Shown here: positions 26,367-36,269 of the stretch, piece after piece
Layout: each line of letters begins with the position of its first letter
Position numbering within the stretch: the first letter of the stretch is position 1
Assembly (NCBI GenBank): GCA_013822765.1
Contig: PNKY01000010.1
Location: 147,925 to 211,924 of the forward strand
Reading direction: 5' to 3'
DNA: 64,000 nt
From: Rhodospirillum sp.
GTDB lineage: Bacteria; Pseudomonadota; Alphaproteobacteria; Dongiales; Dongiaceae
Notes under the pieces: model-generated
The model's database searches: none
Told to the model about the DNA's origin: nothing
The model's input: the letters and a program-made list of their open reading frames with translations, nothing else
Translations under genes and position numbers: made by a program

Positions 26367-26942
26367 CTACTGGGCCGGAGCGTCGCCCGAACCCTGGTCC
26401 GGCGTCCCGTCGTCGTCGCCGGGTGTCTCGGTGCCAGGGGCGTCGCCAGGGCCCTGGTCCGGCGTCCCGTCGTCGTCGCCAGGGACGATCACGCCACCGT
26501 CGCCGTCCTCGTCATCACCCGCTTCGTGGTCATCGCCGTTTTCGTCGTCGCCGGCCTCGTCATCGCCAGCTTCATGGTCATCGCCGTGCTCGTCGTCGCC
26601 GGCGTCGTGATGGTCGTCGCCGCCTTCGCCGGGGCCGCTGTTGTCGCTGCCTGGACCACTGTTGCCGCCTTCGTGGTCGTCGCCGCCATGCTCGCCGCCG
26701 TCACCGCCGCCGCCCTCGCCACCCCCTTCGCCGCCACCGCCTTCTCCGCCACCGCCTTCTCCGCCCTCACCACCGTCGGCGAAGGCCTTGGACAGGACAA
26801 ACGGGCTGTGCAGGCTCACCGGCAAAGCGGCCGCAAAGCCGATGGCCAAGGCGGCCAAGGCGGCCGATTGGAGCAGGCGGCGCATGCGCTTCTGGGCGTC
26901 GTTCGGGGTCGCCGAAAATTGCTGGCTGGAAATGGGATCCAT
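26367..26942 (-). CDS. Exported, extremely acidic Gly/Asp/Glu/His-rich protein
   Basis: A 191-residue protein with a basic region (KRMRRLLQ) and a hydrophobic segment (AALAALAIGFAAALP) near residues 17-42 that would act as a signal peptide or anchor. A Gly-Glu tract follows. Next is a run of repeated GDDHEAGDDE-type units and finally two copies of a 20-residue repeat containing GDDDGTPDQG. Almost no hydrophobic residues remain, so the mature part is disordered and strongly negative, with His interspersed. Such tails commonly bind divalent cations. AGGAGGATAG gives an excellent ribosome site for ATG 26942. It is divergent from the gene leading into a two-component system. No named family is recognised. 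Confidence 0.75.
   Translation of the reverse strand: MDPISSQQFSATPNDAQKRMRRLLQSAALAALAIGFAAALPVSLHSPFVLSKAFADGGEGGEGGGGEGGGGEGGGEGGGGDGGEHGGDDHEGGNSGPGSDNSGPGEGGDDHHDAGDDEHGDDHEAGDDEAGDDENGDDHEAGDDEDGDGGVIVPGDDDGTPDQGPGDAPGTETPGDDDGTPDQGSGDAPAQ
26392..26480. repeat. 60-bp tandem repeat encoding a 20-residue protein repeat
   Basis: The 29-base block beginning CCCTGGTCCGG at 26392 recurs exactly at 26452, a period of 60 bases, and the bases between are also similar. It encodes the C-terminal repeats containing GDDDGTPDQG in the acidic exported protein. Confidence 0.8.
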
Positions 26943-27014
26943 CGTTCTATCCTCCTAAAAAGGGCGCTGGGGCCGGCCCTCGACCGGCCTGAAAAGGAGG
27001 TTAGCCGCCTCATC

Positions 27015-27053
27015 CTGAAGCCAGGCTGAGGCGGAATTTAAGGCTGGTTTCAG
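27015..27053. promoter_or_regulatory. Candidate operator in the divergent acidic-protein/two-component gap
   Basis: The near-perfect inverted repeat CTGAAGCCAGGC-N15-GGCTGGTTTCAG sits in the middle of the 134-base gap between the divergent acidic-protein gene and the gene at 27077. Its position suits a site through which the downstream response regulator could control both promoters, but it could also form an mRNA hairpin. Confidence 0.45.
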
Positions 27054-27076
27054 CTTGGGAATGCCAGAGTGCGGCC

Positions 27077-27775
27077 ATGACGCGCGCGCGACCCGATCAT
27101 CGAAGGAAGGTCACGGTGCCAGCCCTGCTGGCGACCGCGTCCCTGATCGCCCTGCTGGCGGGCATGCCGGAGGCGGCGGCCGAGGACTGCTCCGTGCAGG
27201 CGCCTCCGCCTGCGAATCTCGCCACCCCCAGCATGGTCTACGAGACCCTGAGCGCCCGCACCAACGCACAGTTGCTGGCCATGGCCTTCATGCGCAAGCC
27301 GGTGGAGCAGGCTTGTGCCTGGATCTATGAGGTTCGGTTGATGACCGCGTCGGGCTCGGTGGTGGAACTGGACTTCAACGCCGACGGCCTCGGACTCGTC
27401 GGGGCGCGCGGTCCGCAGGACGATCGCGACGCCGCAGACCTGGTCAGGACCCTTGGCGGCGATGCCGCGGTCCTCACGGTAGGGACCAAGGAAGAAACCC
27501 GCGGCAAAGGCTCCAATACCGCCACGGGCAGCGGAAAGGGCAGCGGCCAGGGCAGTGGCAGCGATGACGGTGGTGATGGCGGCGACGATGGCGGGGAAGG
27601 CGGCGAGGGCGGCAATTCCGGCAGCGGCAGCAGTGGATCCGGCGAAGGCGGTGACGGCAGCGGCGAGGGCGGCAATTCCGGCAGCGGCGGTGGCGGCAAC
27701 AGCGGATCGGGTGGCGGGGGCGAGGGTGGCGGTGGTGAAGGCGGCGGCAGTGAAGGCGGCGAGGGCGGCGACTGA
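27077..27775 (+). CDS. Exported PepSY-like protein with Gly/Ser-rich tail
   Basis: A 232-residue protein with a signal peptide ending in EAAA-E near residue 36. A compact domain of about 90 residues follows (TNAQLLAMAFMRKPVEQACAWIYEVRLM, GSVVELDFNADGLGLVGARG). This resembles the beta-alpha-beta turn of PepSY domains, where a fiducial W/Y-E-V-x-L and D-A/D-G pair recurs. From about residue 140 it is almost pure Gly/Ser/Asp/Glu with GEGGNSGSG units. Its stop overlaps the response regulator start (TGATG). GTG 27116, preceded by AAGGAAGG, is an alternative start but would remove the positive n-region. It is likely a periplasmic partner of the sensor kinase. Confidence 0.72.
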   Translation: MTRARPDHRRKVTVPALLATASLIALLAGMPEAAAEDCSVQAPPPANLATPSMVYETLSARTNAQLLAMAFMRKPVEQACAWIYEVRLMTASGSVVELDFNADGLGLVGARGPQDDRDAADLVRTLGGDAAVLTVGTKEETRGKGSNTATGSGKGSGQGSGSDDGGDGGDDGGEGGEGGNSGSGSSGSGEGGDGSGEGGNSGSGGGGNSGSGGGGEGGGGEGGGSEGGEGGD

Positions 27776-28440
27776 TGCGCGTGCTGGTGGTTGAGGACGA
27801 TCGCCAGATCAGCCGGCAGCTCGTGCAGGCGCTGATGACGCATGGCTATGTGGCCGACACCGCGCGCAACGGCGAGGACGGGCGTTTCCTCGGCCAGACC
27901 GAAACCTATGACGCCATCATCCTCGATCTCGGCTTGCCCGTGCTGGACGGGCTTTCGGTGCTGCAAGGTTGGCGGCAGGAGGGATTGAAGACGCCGGTGC
28001 TGGTGTTGACCGCGCGCGATACCTGGTCCGACAAGGTGAAGGGCCTGCGCGCCGGCGCCGACGACTATCTTGCCAAGCCGTTCCACATGGAGGAGCTGAT
28101 CGCGCGGGTGGAAGCGCTGATCCGGCGCGACAAGGGCTCGGTGCGCTCGCTGCTCACCAGCGGCGAGGTCCAGCTCGATGCGGCGACCGGACGGGTGACA
28201 CGGCGCGGCGAGGCCGTGATCCTGACGGCGCTCGAGCACAGGCTGCTGGCCTATCTCATGCATCGGCCGGGCGCGATCGTCTCCAAGGCCGAGCTGACCG
28301 AGCACATCTACGACCAGGATTTCGACAAGGATTCGAACGTCATCGAGGTGCTGGTGAACCGGCTGCGCAAGAAATTCGGCGCCGGTTTCATCACGACCCG
28401 ACGCGGCCTCGGCTACATGATCGGCGACGATGCAGCCTGA
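27775..28440 (+). CDS. OmpR/PhoP-family response regulator
   Basis: A 221-residue protein with a receiver domain (acidic pocket EDD at 7-9, phospho-acceptor Asp51 in ILDLGLPVLDG, Lys in YLAKPF). A winged-helix DNA-binding domain ends in SNVIEVLVNRLRKKFG and RRGLGYMI. The GADDYLAKPFHMEEL segment resembles PhoP and its close relatives. Its ATG overlaps the preceding exported-protein stop, and its 3' end overlaps the kinase gene by 11 bases, so the three are one tight operon. It would bind DNA when phosphorylated by the kinase; the 27015-27053 inverted repeat is a candidate target. Confidence 0.95.
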   Translation: MRVLVVEDDRQISRQLVQALMTHGYVADTARNGEDGRFLGQTETYDAIILDLGLPVLDGLSVLQGWRQEGLKTPVLVLTARDTWSDKVKGLRAGADDYLAKPFHMEELIARVEALIRRDKGSVRSLLTSGEVQLDAATGRVTRRGEAVILTALEHRLLAYLMHRPGAIVSKAELTEHIYDQDFDKDSNVIEVLVNRLRKKFGAGFITTRRGLGYMIGDDAA

Positions 28441-29818
28441 CGCGCAGACAGTGACGGGATCGCCGGCGATGGCGCCCAGCAAGGGGCGCGGCGCGCGATC
28501 GCTCACCGCGCGCTTGATGCTGGTCGCGGCGCTCGGGGCGCTGCCGGTGCTGGTGATCGCCGGTGGTTCCCTGCTGTGGCTGTTCTACGAGCGCATCGAA
28601 AGCAAGTTCGACGCCTTCCTCACGGCCTACCAGCAGCAACTGATCGCGGGCGCGGAGCTGGACGCTGATGGTGTCCTGCGGCTGGGCGCGCAGCCGGCCG
28701 ATCCGCACTTCAATCTGCCGTTCTCCGGCTGGTACTGGCAGGTAAGCGCGGGCGACCGCACCCTCGCGCAATCGCCATCTGCCGGCCCCTTGCAAGGTTC
28801 CGACGGCTTGCCGATCTCGCGCTTCGAAGGGGCGGAAGATTGGATCGGTCCAGGCGAGGCCGAGTTGCGCGCGGTCGCTCGCGCAGTGCGCCTGCCGGGG
28901 TCGGATGAGCGGATCCGCGTTGTCGTCATGGGACCGCATGCGGAGATCGATCAGGAAGTACTGGCGTTCGGCATCCAGCTGGCGCTGGCGCTGGGCGCCC
29001 TCGGTCTTGCCTTCCTGCTCGCGACCGCGCTGCAGGTGCGCTATGGCCTGCTGCCGCTTGGCTCTTTGCGCGCGGCGTTGCACAAGGTGCGCAAGGGAAC
29101 CGCGCCGCGCCTCGCCGGCGACTACCCGCGCGAGGTAGCGCCCCTGGTCGACGAGCTGAACGAAGTGCTGGCGCACAATGAAGCGCTGATCAGCAGGGCG
29201 CGCGTGCAGGCCGGCAACCTGGCGCACGGCTTGAAGAGCCCTTTGACGGTGCTGCGCCAGGAACTGACAGAACTCAAGGACGAGCGCGGCGAGATCCTGC
29301 GCGACCAGGTCGCGATCATCGGCGACCAGGTCGAGCGCGTGCTGGCACGCATCCGCGCGGCCGGACCGCTCAGTGCGGCCGCCGGCCGTACGAAAGTTGG
29401 CCCGGTGCTGCAGGATCTCAGCTTTTCGCTCGACATCATCCACCGCGAGCGCGGGGTGGCGATCGATCTCGACTGTCCGGAAGAGGCGATGTTTGCAGGC
29501 GATGGCGCCGACCTCGCCGAGATGCTCGGCAACCTGATGGACAATGCCTGCAAGTGGGCGAGGAGCCGGGTTCGCGCCTCCGTCGTCGTCGATGGCGGTC
29601 ATCTTGCGATCGCGATCGACGACGATGGGCCCGGCATCCCGCCGGCGCGGCGCGAGGCGGCGCTGAAGCGTGGCGGCCGGCTCGATCAGACCGCGCCGGG
29701 CAGCGGCCTCGGCCTCGACATCGTGCGCGAGATCGCGGAGCTGTATCGCGGCAGCCTGCAGCTCGAGGACTCGCCGCTCGGCGGCTTGCGCGCGCGCTTG
29801 CTGCTGCCGGGAGCCTGA
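28430..29818 (+). CDS. PhoQ-like sensor histidine kinase
   Basis: A 462-residue membrane kinase. A first transmembrane helix lies near residues 25-48, and a periplasmic sensor of about 130 residues follows (FDAFLTAYQQQL to VVVMGPHAEID). A second helix is near 180-200, then a HAMP-like stretch, the H-box NLAHGLKSPLTVL with His266, the N-box NLMDNACKWA, and G1/G2 motifs DDDGPGIP and GSGLGLDIV. The H-box wording and the short periplasmic domain recall PhoQ, which senses divalent cations and cationic peptides. The presence of two acidic exported proteins next door supports ion sensing, but the ligand is inference. Confidence 0.93.
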   Translation: MQPDAQTVTGSPAMAPSKGRGARSLTARLMLVAALGALPVLVIAGGSLLWLFYERIESKFDAFLTAYQQQLIAGAELDADGVLRLGAQPADPHFNLPFSGWYWQVSAGDRTLAQSPSAGPLQGSDGLPISRFEGAEDWIGPGEAELRAVARAVRLPGSDERIRVVVMGPHAEIDQEVLAFGIQLALALGALGLAFLLATALQVRYGLLPLGSLRAALHKVRKGTAPRLAGDYPREVAPLVDELNEVLAHNEALISRARVQAGNLAHGLKSPLTVLRQELTELKDERGEILRDQVAIIGDQVERVLARIRAAGPLSAAAGRTKVGPVLQDLSFSLDIIHRERGVAIDLDCPEEAMFAGDGADLAEMLGNLMDNACKWARSRVRASVVVDGGHLAIAIDDDGPGIPPARREAALKRGGRLDQTAPGSGLGLDIVREIAELYRGSLQLEDSPLGGLRARLLLPGA

Positions 29819-30389
29819 TAAGAGCCTTCTCCGCTGAGATATCCACAGCTGCAGAGGTTCGCTTTTCGCTGCGACTCGGAGAACGGCGCGCTCATTCAAG
29901 GCGCATGGAACGTGCCCGATCGCGATCGGGCGGCAGTGATCCAGATCACAATCGCTACACGCGACCGCCGCCGCGATTGATCGCATCGGACACGCTCGCG
30001 CGGTGTTCGCGCGTGCTCGATGCACGATTTCGACCTGCGGTACAGCGTCTTCTGCGGCAAAGGCATTGAATCAAGATCGCGGTGCAAGCGCTTGATATAC
30101 AGCACATGCGTGACCTCAAGGCGGAGTCACTGGGAGTCGGAATCACCGGTCCACGCGACTCGAACTGGTCTCGGCGCGCCATCGACACGCGATCGTCAAG
30201 GGGCAAGAAATGCCCACCCCGCAGGGCTTTCCGGCCTCTCGCATTTTATCCACATCGCGTTTTGTGATGGCCCGACTCGCAGAATCGGCGTAATAATCAC
30301 GCGTTTCCGACTGATCGGCCTTGTCTTTAGCGACCGGTCGTGATTCTTTCCGGGGACTGATCCCCTACTGACAAGAGAGGCTTATAACC
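29819..30389. other. 571-base intergenic region rich in palindromes
   Basis: No convincing protein gene is visible on either strand. The region contains a perfect 18-bp palindrome GCCCGATCGCGATCGGGC (29914-29931) and a CRP/FNR-like dyad (29935-29950). It also holds a CGCGCG...CGCGCG stem near 30000 and an ATCAAG-N15-CTTGAT inverted repeat (30070-30096). It must hold the HU gene promoter at its right end. Its length and hairpins would also allow a small RNA, which cannot be shown from sequence alone. Confidence 0.4.
29935..29950. promoter_or_regulatory. CRP/FNR-family-like binding site
   Basis: AGTGATCCAGATCACA matches the CRP consensus TGTGA-N6-TCACA at nine of ten defined positions and the FNR/FixK core TGAT-N4-ATCA at eight of eight. 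It lies about 440 bases before the HU gene and 115 after the kinase stop, next to an 18-bp palindrome. Which regulator, if any, binds it is not known. Confidence 0.45.
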
Positions 30390-30704
30390 ATGGGAATCAA
30401 ACCAGCGAAGGGCGCCAAGGCGGCCCCGACGACCGTCACCCAGAAGCATCTGGCTGCAGACATTGCCGCTGCGCACGATCTTTCGAAGAAGCAGGGCGAA
30501 GCGATCATGAATGACATCATCGCCCTCCTGGTGAAGAACTTGAAGAAGGGTTGCCGTATCCGCATGGCCGGATTGGGCGTCCTGCAGGTTCGCAAGCGCG
30601 CCGCCCGCATGGGCCGCAACCCGGCGACCGGCGAAGCGATCAAGATCAAGGCGAGCAAGAAGGTCGCGTTCCGCGCGGCCAAAGAGCTCAAGGAAGCCGT
30701 CTAA
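30390..30704 (+). CDS. HU-family DNA-binding protein with extended N-terminus
   Basis: A 104-residue protein of the HU/IHF fold. The helical body (TQKHLAADIAAAHDLSKKQGEAIMNDIIALLVKNLKKG) precedes the DNA-clasping arm with KRAARMGRNPATGEAIKIKASKKVAFRAAKELKEAV, which carries the diagnostic RNPATGE. It has about 15 extra basic residues at the N-terminus (GIKPAKGAKAAPTT) compared with classical 90-residue HU. HU bends and compacts DNA. It is a single gene preceded by AGAGAGGC and followed by an AGGAAGC...GCTTCCT stem overlapping the stop codon. Confidence 0.93.
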   Translation: MGIKPAKGAKAAPTTVTQKHLAADIAAAHDLSKKQGEAIMNDIIALLVKNLKKGCRIRMAGLGVLQVRKRAARMGRNPATGEAIKIKASKKVAFRAAKELKEAV

Positions 30705-30893
30705 CTGGGAGCTTCCTGGCCCCGCAGGGACCAACCCTGACTTGGGGTCAATCGGACAGGTTCAGGGGACGATCGATAAAGCGTGCGTAGCCAAGGATAA
30801 GTGCGCGCCCTCGGGCCGGCGCTCGTCCGCGGGGTGATTTACCCTCTCGCTGCGGCGCCCGGTCGTTCCCTACCTGGCCTTTCGACGACTTCG

Positions 30894-31957
<1,064 letters not shown>

Positions 31958-31961
<4 letters not shown>

Positions 31962-34159
31962 GATGCGGCCTCCAGGACTGCCGGGGTGGTGATGCGGCGG
32001 GCGCGGCGCTGCTCTCCGACGCCCAGCTGGATCAAGCCGATCGCCACCAGCATGCAGACGATCAGGACCGAAGAATAGGCGATGGCGACGCCGAAGTCGG
32101 AAATCTCCACCCGCCCGACGATGTAGGCAGTGGCGAGGTTGTACTGCGCGCTGACCAGGAAGATGACGGCGCTGACCGAGGTGATGGCGCGCACGAAGGC
32201 ATAGACCAGCGACGCGATGATGGCGGGTCGCAGCAGCGGCAGGATCACCCGGCGCAAGGTGGCGAAGCTGCCGTGGCGCAGGGTCAGCGAGCATTCGTCC
32301 AGGCTCTTGTCGATCTGGCTCAGGGTCGCGAGGCCGGCGCGGATCGAGACCGGCATGTTCCGGAACACGAAGCAGATGACGAGGATGAGGCCGGTGCCGG
32401 TCAGCTCGATCGGCGGCACGTTGAAGGCGACGATATAGCTGACGCCGATGACCGTGCCGGGAATTGCGAAGCTCAGCATGGTCATGAACTCGAAGGTGTT
32501 CTTACCGAAGAAATTCTGCCGGTTGAGCAGATAGGCGGTGAGCAGCCCGATCGCCGCAGTCAGCGGTGCCGCGATCGCCGCCAGCTCGAGGGTGGTGGCG
32601 AAGGACGGCCAGGCGCGGCCGGTCCACAGCAGGCCGTTCGGCCCCCACTCGATGCCAAAGGCGGTGATGTAGTGCTGGAAGGTCGGCGTGTTGTTGAGGC
32701 CGAGGGACTTCACGAAGCCGCCGACCAGGATCATGAGATAGAGCACGATGGTGAAGGCGAACCACGGCATGGTCACGGCATAGATGCCGATGCGCAGGCC
32801 GCGCGGCAGCGCGACCGGCAGGCCGGAATCGCCCTTGCCGGAGATGGTGGTGTAGGAGCGGCGGCCGAGCCACTGCCGCTGCAGCACGAACGCCGACAGG
32901 GTGAGGAACAGCAGCACGATCGACAAGGCAGCCGCGCGGCCGGGATCGTTCTGCGACCCGACGATGGCGAAGAAGATGTCGGTCGAGAGCACGTCGAAAT
33001 TGCCGCCGAGCACCAGCGGATTGCCGAAGTCCGCCAGGCTTTCCACGAACCCGATCAGGAAGGCGTTGGCGAGACCGGGACGCAGCAGCGGCCAGGTCAC
33101 GGTGCGGAAGGTGCGCCAGCGATCGGCGCGCAGAGTCTGCGCCGCTTCCTCCATCGACGGGCTGATGCCTTCGACCACGCCGATCAGCACTAGGTAGGCG
33201 ATCGGCGTGAAGGCTAGGGTCTGCACCAGCAGCAGGCCGGAGAAGCCGTAGATCCAGCGGCTCGGCGGAATGCCGAACAGGTCGCTGATAAAGGACGTGG
33301 CGACACCGCTGCGCCCAAATAGCAGGATGATGCCGAGTCCGATGACGAACGGCGGCGTGATGATGGGCAGGATGGCGAGCAGCCGCAGCAGACCCTTGGC
33401 GCGGAAGCCGGTGCGCTTGTGCAGCAGCGCGAAGCCGAGGCCAAGCAAAGTGGTGGTGATGCCGCAGGCCACCGCCAGCCACAGGCTGTTCCAGAACACG
33501 CCGCAATAATTCCGGTCGGCAAAGCAGCCGAGGGACCAGATGTCCTCGACCGTCAGACGCTCGAACAAGGCGGCGACCGAAAAGCCGCCGGTCGCATCGA
33601 TGGCGGCTTCCAGCAACACGGCGGCGACTGGAAAGAACACGAACAGCAGGATCGACGCGACGACGATCGCGATCGATCCGACCAGGAACTGATCGCCGCG
33701 CATCGCGCCGCGCCGTGCAAGGCCAGCCGCGACCAGCAGCAGGAAGACCGTGCCAGCGACCAGCGCGCCGGCGCCGAGGCCTTCCTGCGGCGGCACCGGT
33801 CCGAAGGTCGCCTCAAGGCCGGGCAAAGACCAGCCACGAATGCCGATCAGGAAGCCCTGCAGGAACAGCCAGACAATTCCGGCCACGCCGCCGGAGAGCA
33901 CCAGCATTCCGGCGCGGTGGTGGCCGAACAAAGCGGGCAGCGGCAGCGCTAAGGCCAGGAACAGCGGCCACAGCCAGCTGCGGTCATGCAGTGCGGCCTG
34001 GAGCAGAGCTGGCGCCGAGCTTGCGTCCGAATAGGACGCGAGCCAGCCGAAGCTCCAGAACCCGCTTTCGATCGCATACCAGGGCAGCAGGACAAGTCCG
34101 ACCGCGCCCGCGATGAGCAGCGCGAGCAGGGTGCGATCTTGCCTTGTCGATGCCGCCAT
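31958..34159 (-). CDS. ABC transporter permease, two fused membrane domains (FbpB-like)
   Basis: A 733-residue membrane protein with a dozen or more hydrophobic segments and two ABC permease domains in one chain. The first coupling loop is EEAAQTLRADRWRTFRTVTWPLLRPG, near residue 340. The second is LDECSLTLRHGSFATLRRVILPLLRP, near residue 620. FbpB-type iron permeases have this duplicated form. An extra N-terminal set of helices (about residues 10-190) precedes the first domain. It forms the membrane channel for the binding protein at 34222-35265 and the ATPase overlapping its 3' end. Confidence 0.93.
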
Positions 34160-34221
34160 GGCCGATCAAAGGGTCGGCCGACGGCAAACCTCGTTGCCGC
34201 CGGCCGCGTCTCGTGGTTCGG

Positions 34222-35265
34222 CTACTGGGCGCCGATTTCCTTGTCCCAGCGGCTGAGCAGGCGCTTGCGCTCGTCGGACGAGCCGTATTTGGCGAAGTCG
34301 TAGTTGATCAGCTTGATCTCCGAGAGCTTCGGCGCGGCTTCCGGGATCGGCGCATTCTTGTTCGACGGCACCTGGAACGCGTTGGCCTGGGCGCCCAATG
34401 CCTGCGCTTCCGGAGTCAATGCCCAGTCGTACCACTTCTTCGCATTTTCCAGGTTGGGCGCGCCCTTGATGATGCTCATCGACCCGACTTCGAAGCCGGT
34501 CCCTTCGCACGGCGACACCACCACCATCGGCACGCCGGACGTGACGACCGGCGTCACCAGGTCATGCTGGAACGTGATGCCGATCAGCGTCTCGCCGCGC
34601 GAGGCCGCCTGGGACGGCGCCGCGCCCGACTTGGTGTACTGGTTGATGTTCTCGTTCAGCTTCTTCATGTAGGCGAAGGCTTCCTCCTCGCCCAGGATCT
34701 GGATCATGGTCGCGAGGAACGTGTAGGACGTGCCCGAGGAATTTGGATTGGCGACCTGCACTTCGCCCTTGTATTCGGGCTTCACCAAGTCGGCCCAGCA
34801 CTTCGGACCCTCGACGCCCTTCTCCTTCAGCACGTCGGCGCTATAGCCGAAACCGAGCGCGCCCATGTAGATGCCGACAGTCTTGCCGCCGGCGGTCTTA
34901 TGCTGCTGCACCGCCCAGTCGTTGAGGTCCTTCATCATCGGCGAATCATAGGCGAGGGTCAGGTCCTCCTCGGCGGCCTGCAGGTGCGGGTCGCCGGTGC
35001 CGCCCCACCAGATGTCGCCTTTAGGATTGGCCGCCTCCGCCTTGATCTGGGCGAAGGTCTCGCCAGAGCTCTTGCGCGTCATCGCGACGGTGATGCCGGT
35101 CGCCTTCTGGAATTCGTTGACCATGAGCTGGCACCATTCCTCCTGCGGCGAGCAGTAGACGGTGAGGTTGCCCTCCGCCTTGGCATGATCGATAGCCAGG
35201 GTTGCCGAAAGTGCAGTGGCTGCCACGGCTGCAAGTAGCCGGGCGGCTTTCAAGGATGGGATCAT
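34222..35265 (-). CDS. ABC transporter periplasmic binding protein (Fe3+/AfuA type)
   Basis: A 347-residue periplasmic protein with a signal peptide ending SATLAIDHAKA. The mature chain opens NLTVYCSPQEEWCQLMVNEF and shows KGDIWWGGTGDPHLQAA, GIYMGALGFGYSADVL and GTSYTFLATMIQ. These are landmarks of the FbpA/FutA/AfuA cluster that binds ferric iron, AEP or sugar phosphates. GCGGAGGAAACCG gives a good ribosome site for ATG 35265. It is the first gene of the importer operon. No Fur, Irr or RirA box was recognised upstream, so iron regulation is not supported by the sequence. Confidence 0.92.
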   Translation of the reverse strand: MIPSLKAARLLAAVAATALSATLAIDHAKAEGNLTVYCSPQEEWCQLMVNEFQKATGITVAMTRKSSGETFAQIKAEAANPKGDIWWGGTGDPHLQAAEEDLTLAYDSPMMKDLNDWAVQQHKTAGGKTVGIYMGALGFGYSADVLKEKGVEGPKCWADLVKPEYKGEVQVANPNSSGTSYTFLATMIQILGEEEAFAYMKKLNENINQYTKSGAAPSQAASRGETLIGITFQHDLVTPVVTSGVPMVVVSPCEGTGFEVGSMSIIKGAPNLENAKKWYDWALTPEAQALGAQANAFQVPSNKNAPIPEAAPKLSEIKLINYDFAKYGSSDERKRLLSRWDKEIGAQ

Positions 35266-35397
35266 CGGTTTCCTCCGCTTGGAATGCTTCGGCCGTTTTT
35301 CGGCCGTTTGTGAAAGTTTTATTACAGATCAACATTGACCGAACGGACACCGTCTGGAAAGTATGAAAAGTTGCTGCACTGCAAGATCGGATGAGAA

Positions 35398-36186
35398 ATG
35401 GATCAGAGTGAACTCGGCCTCCGCTATCGGTTCGCGCAAGGCGTGGTGCGGGAGGCTGGGCAGATCGCGCTCGAGCGCTACCGCCGTCGCGACAGCCTGA
35501 CCATCGAGCGCAAGGGCCGCCAGGACTTCGTCAGCGAAGCCGACAAGGCGTGCGAGGAGTTCGTGGTCGGCGCGCTGCTCAAGGCGTTCCCTGCGGATGC
35601 GGTCCTGGGTGAAGAGGGCGGCGCACAGAATGCCGGCGGCGAAGCGACCTGGATCATCGACCCGATCGACGGCACCACCAACTTCATCTCCGGCATCCCG
35701 GTGTGGTGCGTCTCACTCGGCCTTGTCATTGGCGGCCGGTCCGTGCTCGGCGTCATCTACAACCCGGTGACGGAAGAGCTCTATGCCGCGCAGGCGGGAT
35801 CGGGCGCGTTCCTCAACGGCAAGCGAATCCGAGTCAGCAACGCGCAAAGGCTGGACGAGGCGCGCATGCATCTCGGCTTCAGCTATCGCCGGCCGGTCCA
35901 GGAGCACGTCGACGCCGTCAGCGCCTGCCTGGAGGCGAGCTGCGAATACGCCCGCTTCGGGTCCGGCGCGCTGGGCATGGCGTTCGCGGCCGACGGTCGG
36001 TTCGACGGTTATTACGAGGCCCATATCAACGCCTGGGACGTGGCGGCTGGCATCGTGCTGGTGACGGAGGCCGGTGGCTGGTGCAACGACTTCTTCGGCG
36101 GCCCCGACGCGATGGCCAAGGGAAATTTCATCCTGGCGGCGACACCGGCCCTGGTTCCCGCGTTGCGCGCGCTACTATCGCATTGA
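35398..36186 (+). CDS. Inositol monophosphatase family protein
   Basis: A 262-residue Mg-dependent phosphatase. The metal-binding signatures are all present: GEEGG near residues 65-69, WIIDPIDGTTNFISGIP near 84-100 and the closing NAWDVAAGIVLVTEAGG near 210-226. Family members hydrolyse myo-inositol phosphate, histidinol phosphate or fructose-1,6-bisphosphate and PAP. Without a pathway neighbour the substrate stays open; histidinol phosphatase is a realistic alternative in alphaproteobacteria. The gene is divergent from the ABC importer. Confidence 0.93.
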   Translation: MDQSELGLRYRFAQGVVREAGQIALERYRRRDSLTIERKGRQDFVSEADKACEEFVVGALLKAFPADAVLGEEGGAQNAGGEATWIIDPIDGTTNFISGIPVWCVSLGLVIGGRSVLGVIYNPVTEELYAAQAGSGAFLNGKRIRVSNAQRLDEARMHLGFSYRRPVQEHVDAVSACLEASCEYARFGSGALGMAFAADGRFDGYYEAHINAWDVAAGIVLVTEAGGWCNDFFGGPDAMAKGNFILAATPALVPALRALLSH

Positions 36187-36269
36187 TATTGCTAGCGGTT
36201 TTGCGTCGGTCCGCGTTCGTTTACGAAGCGTAAAGCCGCGGGGGCATAGCTTTGTCGCTATGCTGCCGC

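Noticed and set aside
26367..27775. The Gly/Asp/Glu-rich frames as mere high-GC shadow frames.
   Set aside because: Each has a signal-type segment, and one has an excellent ribosome site while the other is coupled to the response regulator by TGATG. The low complexity is therefore taken as real protein.
28391..30025. A long minus-strand frame opposite the histidine kinase.
   Set aside because: It has no domain or ribosome site and mirrors a clearly real kinase; it is another high-GC shadow.
35266..35397. Iron-responsive operator (Fur, Irr or RirA type) before the ferric-type ABC importer.
   Set aside because: The gap has a CGGCCG-TTTTT-CGGCCG stem and A/T-rich stretches but no convincing match to any of these boxes.
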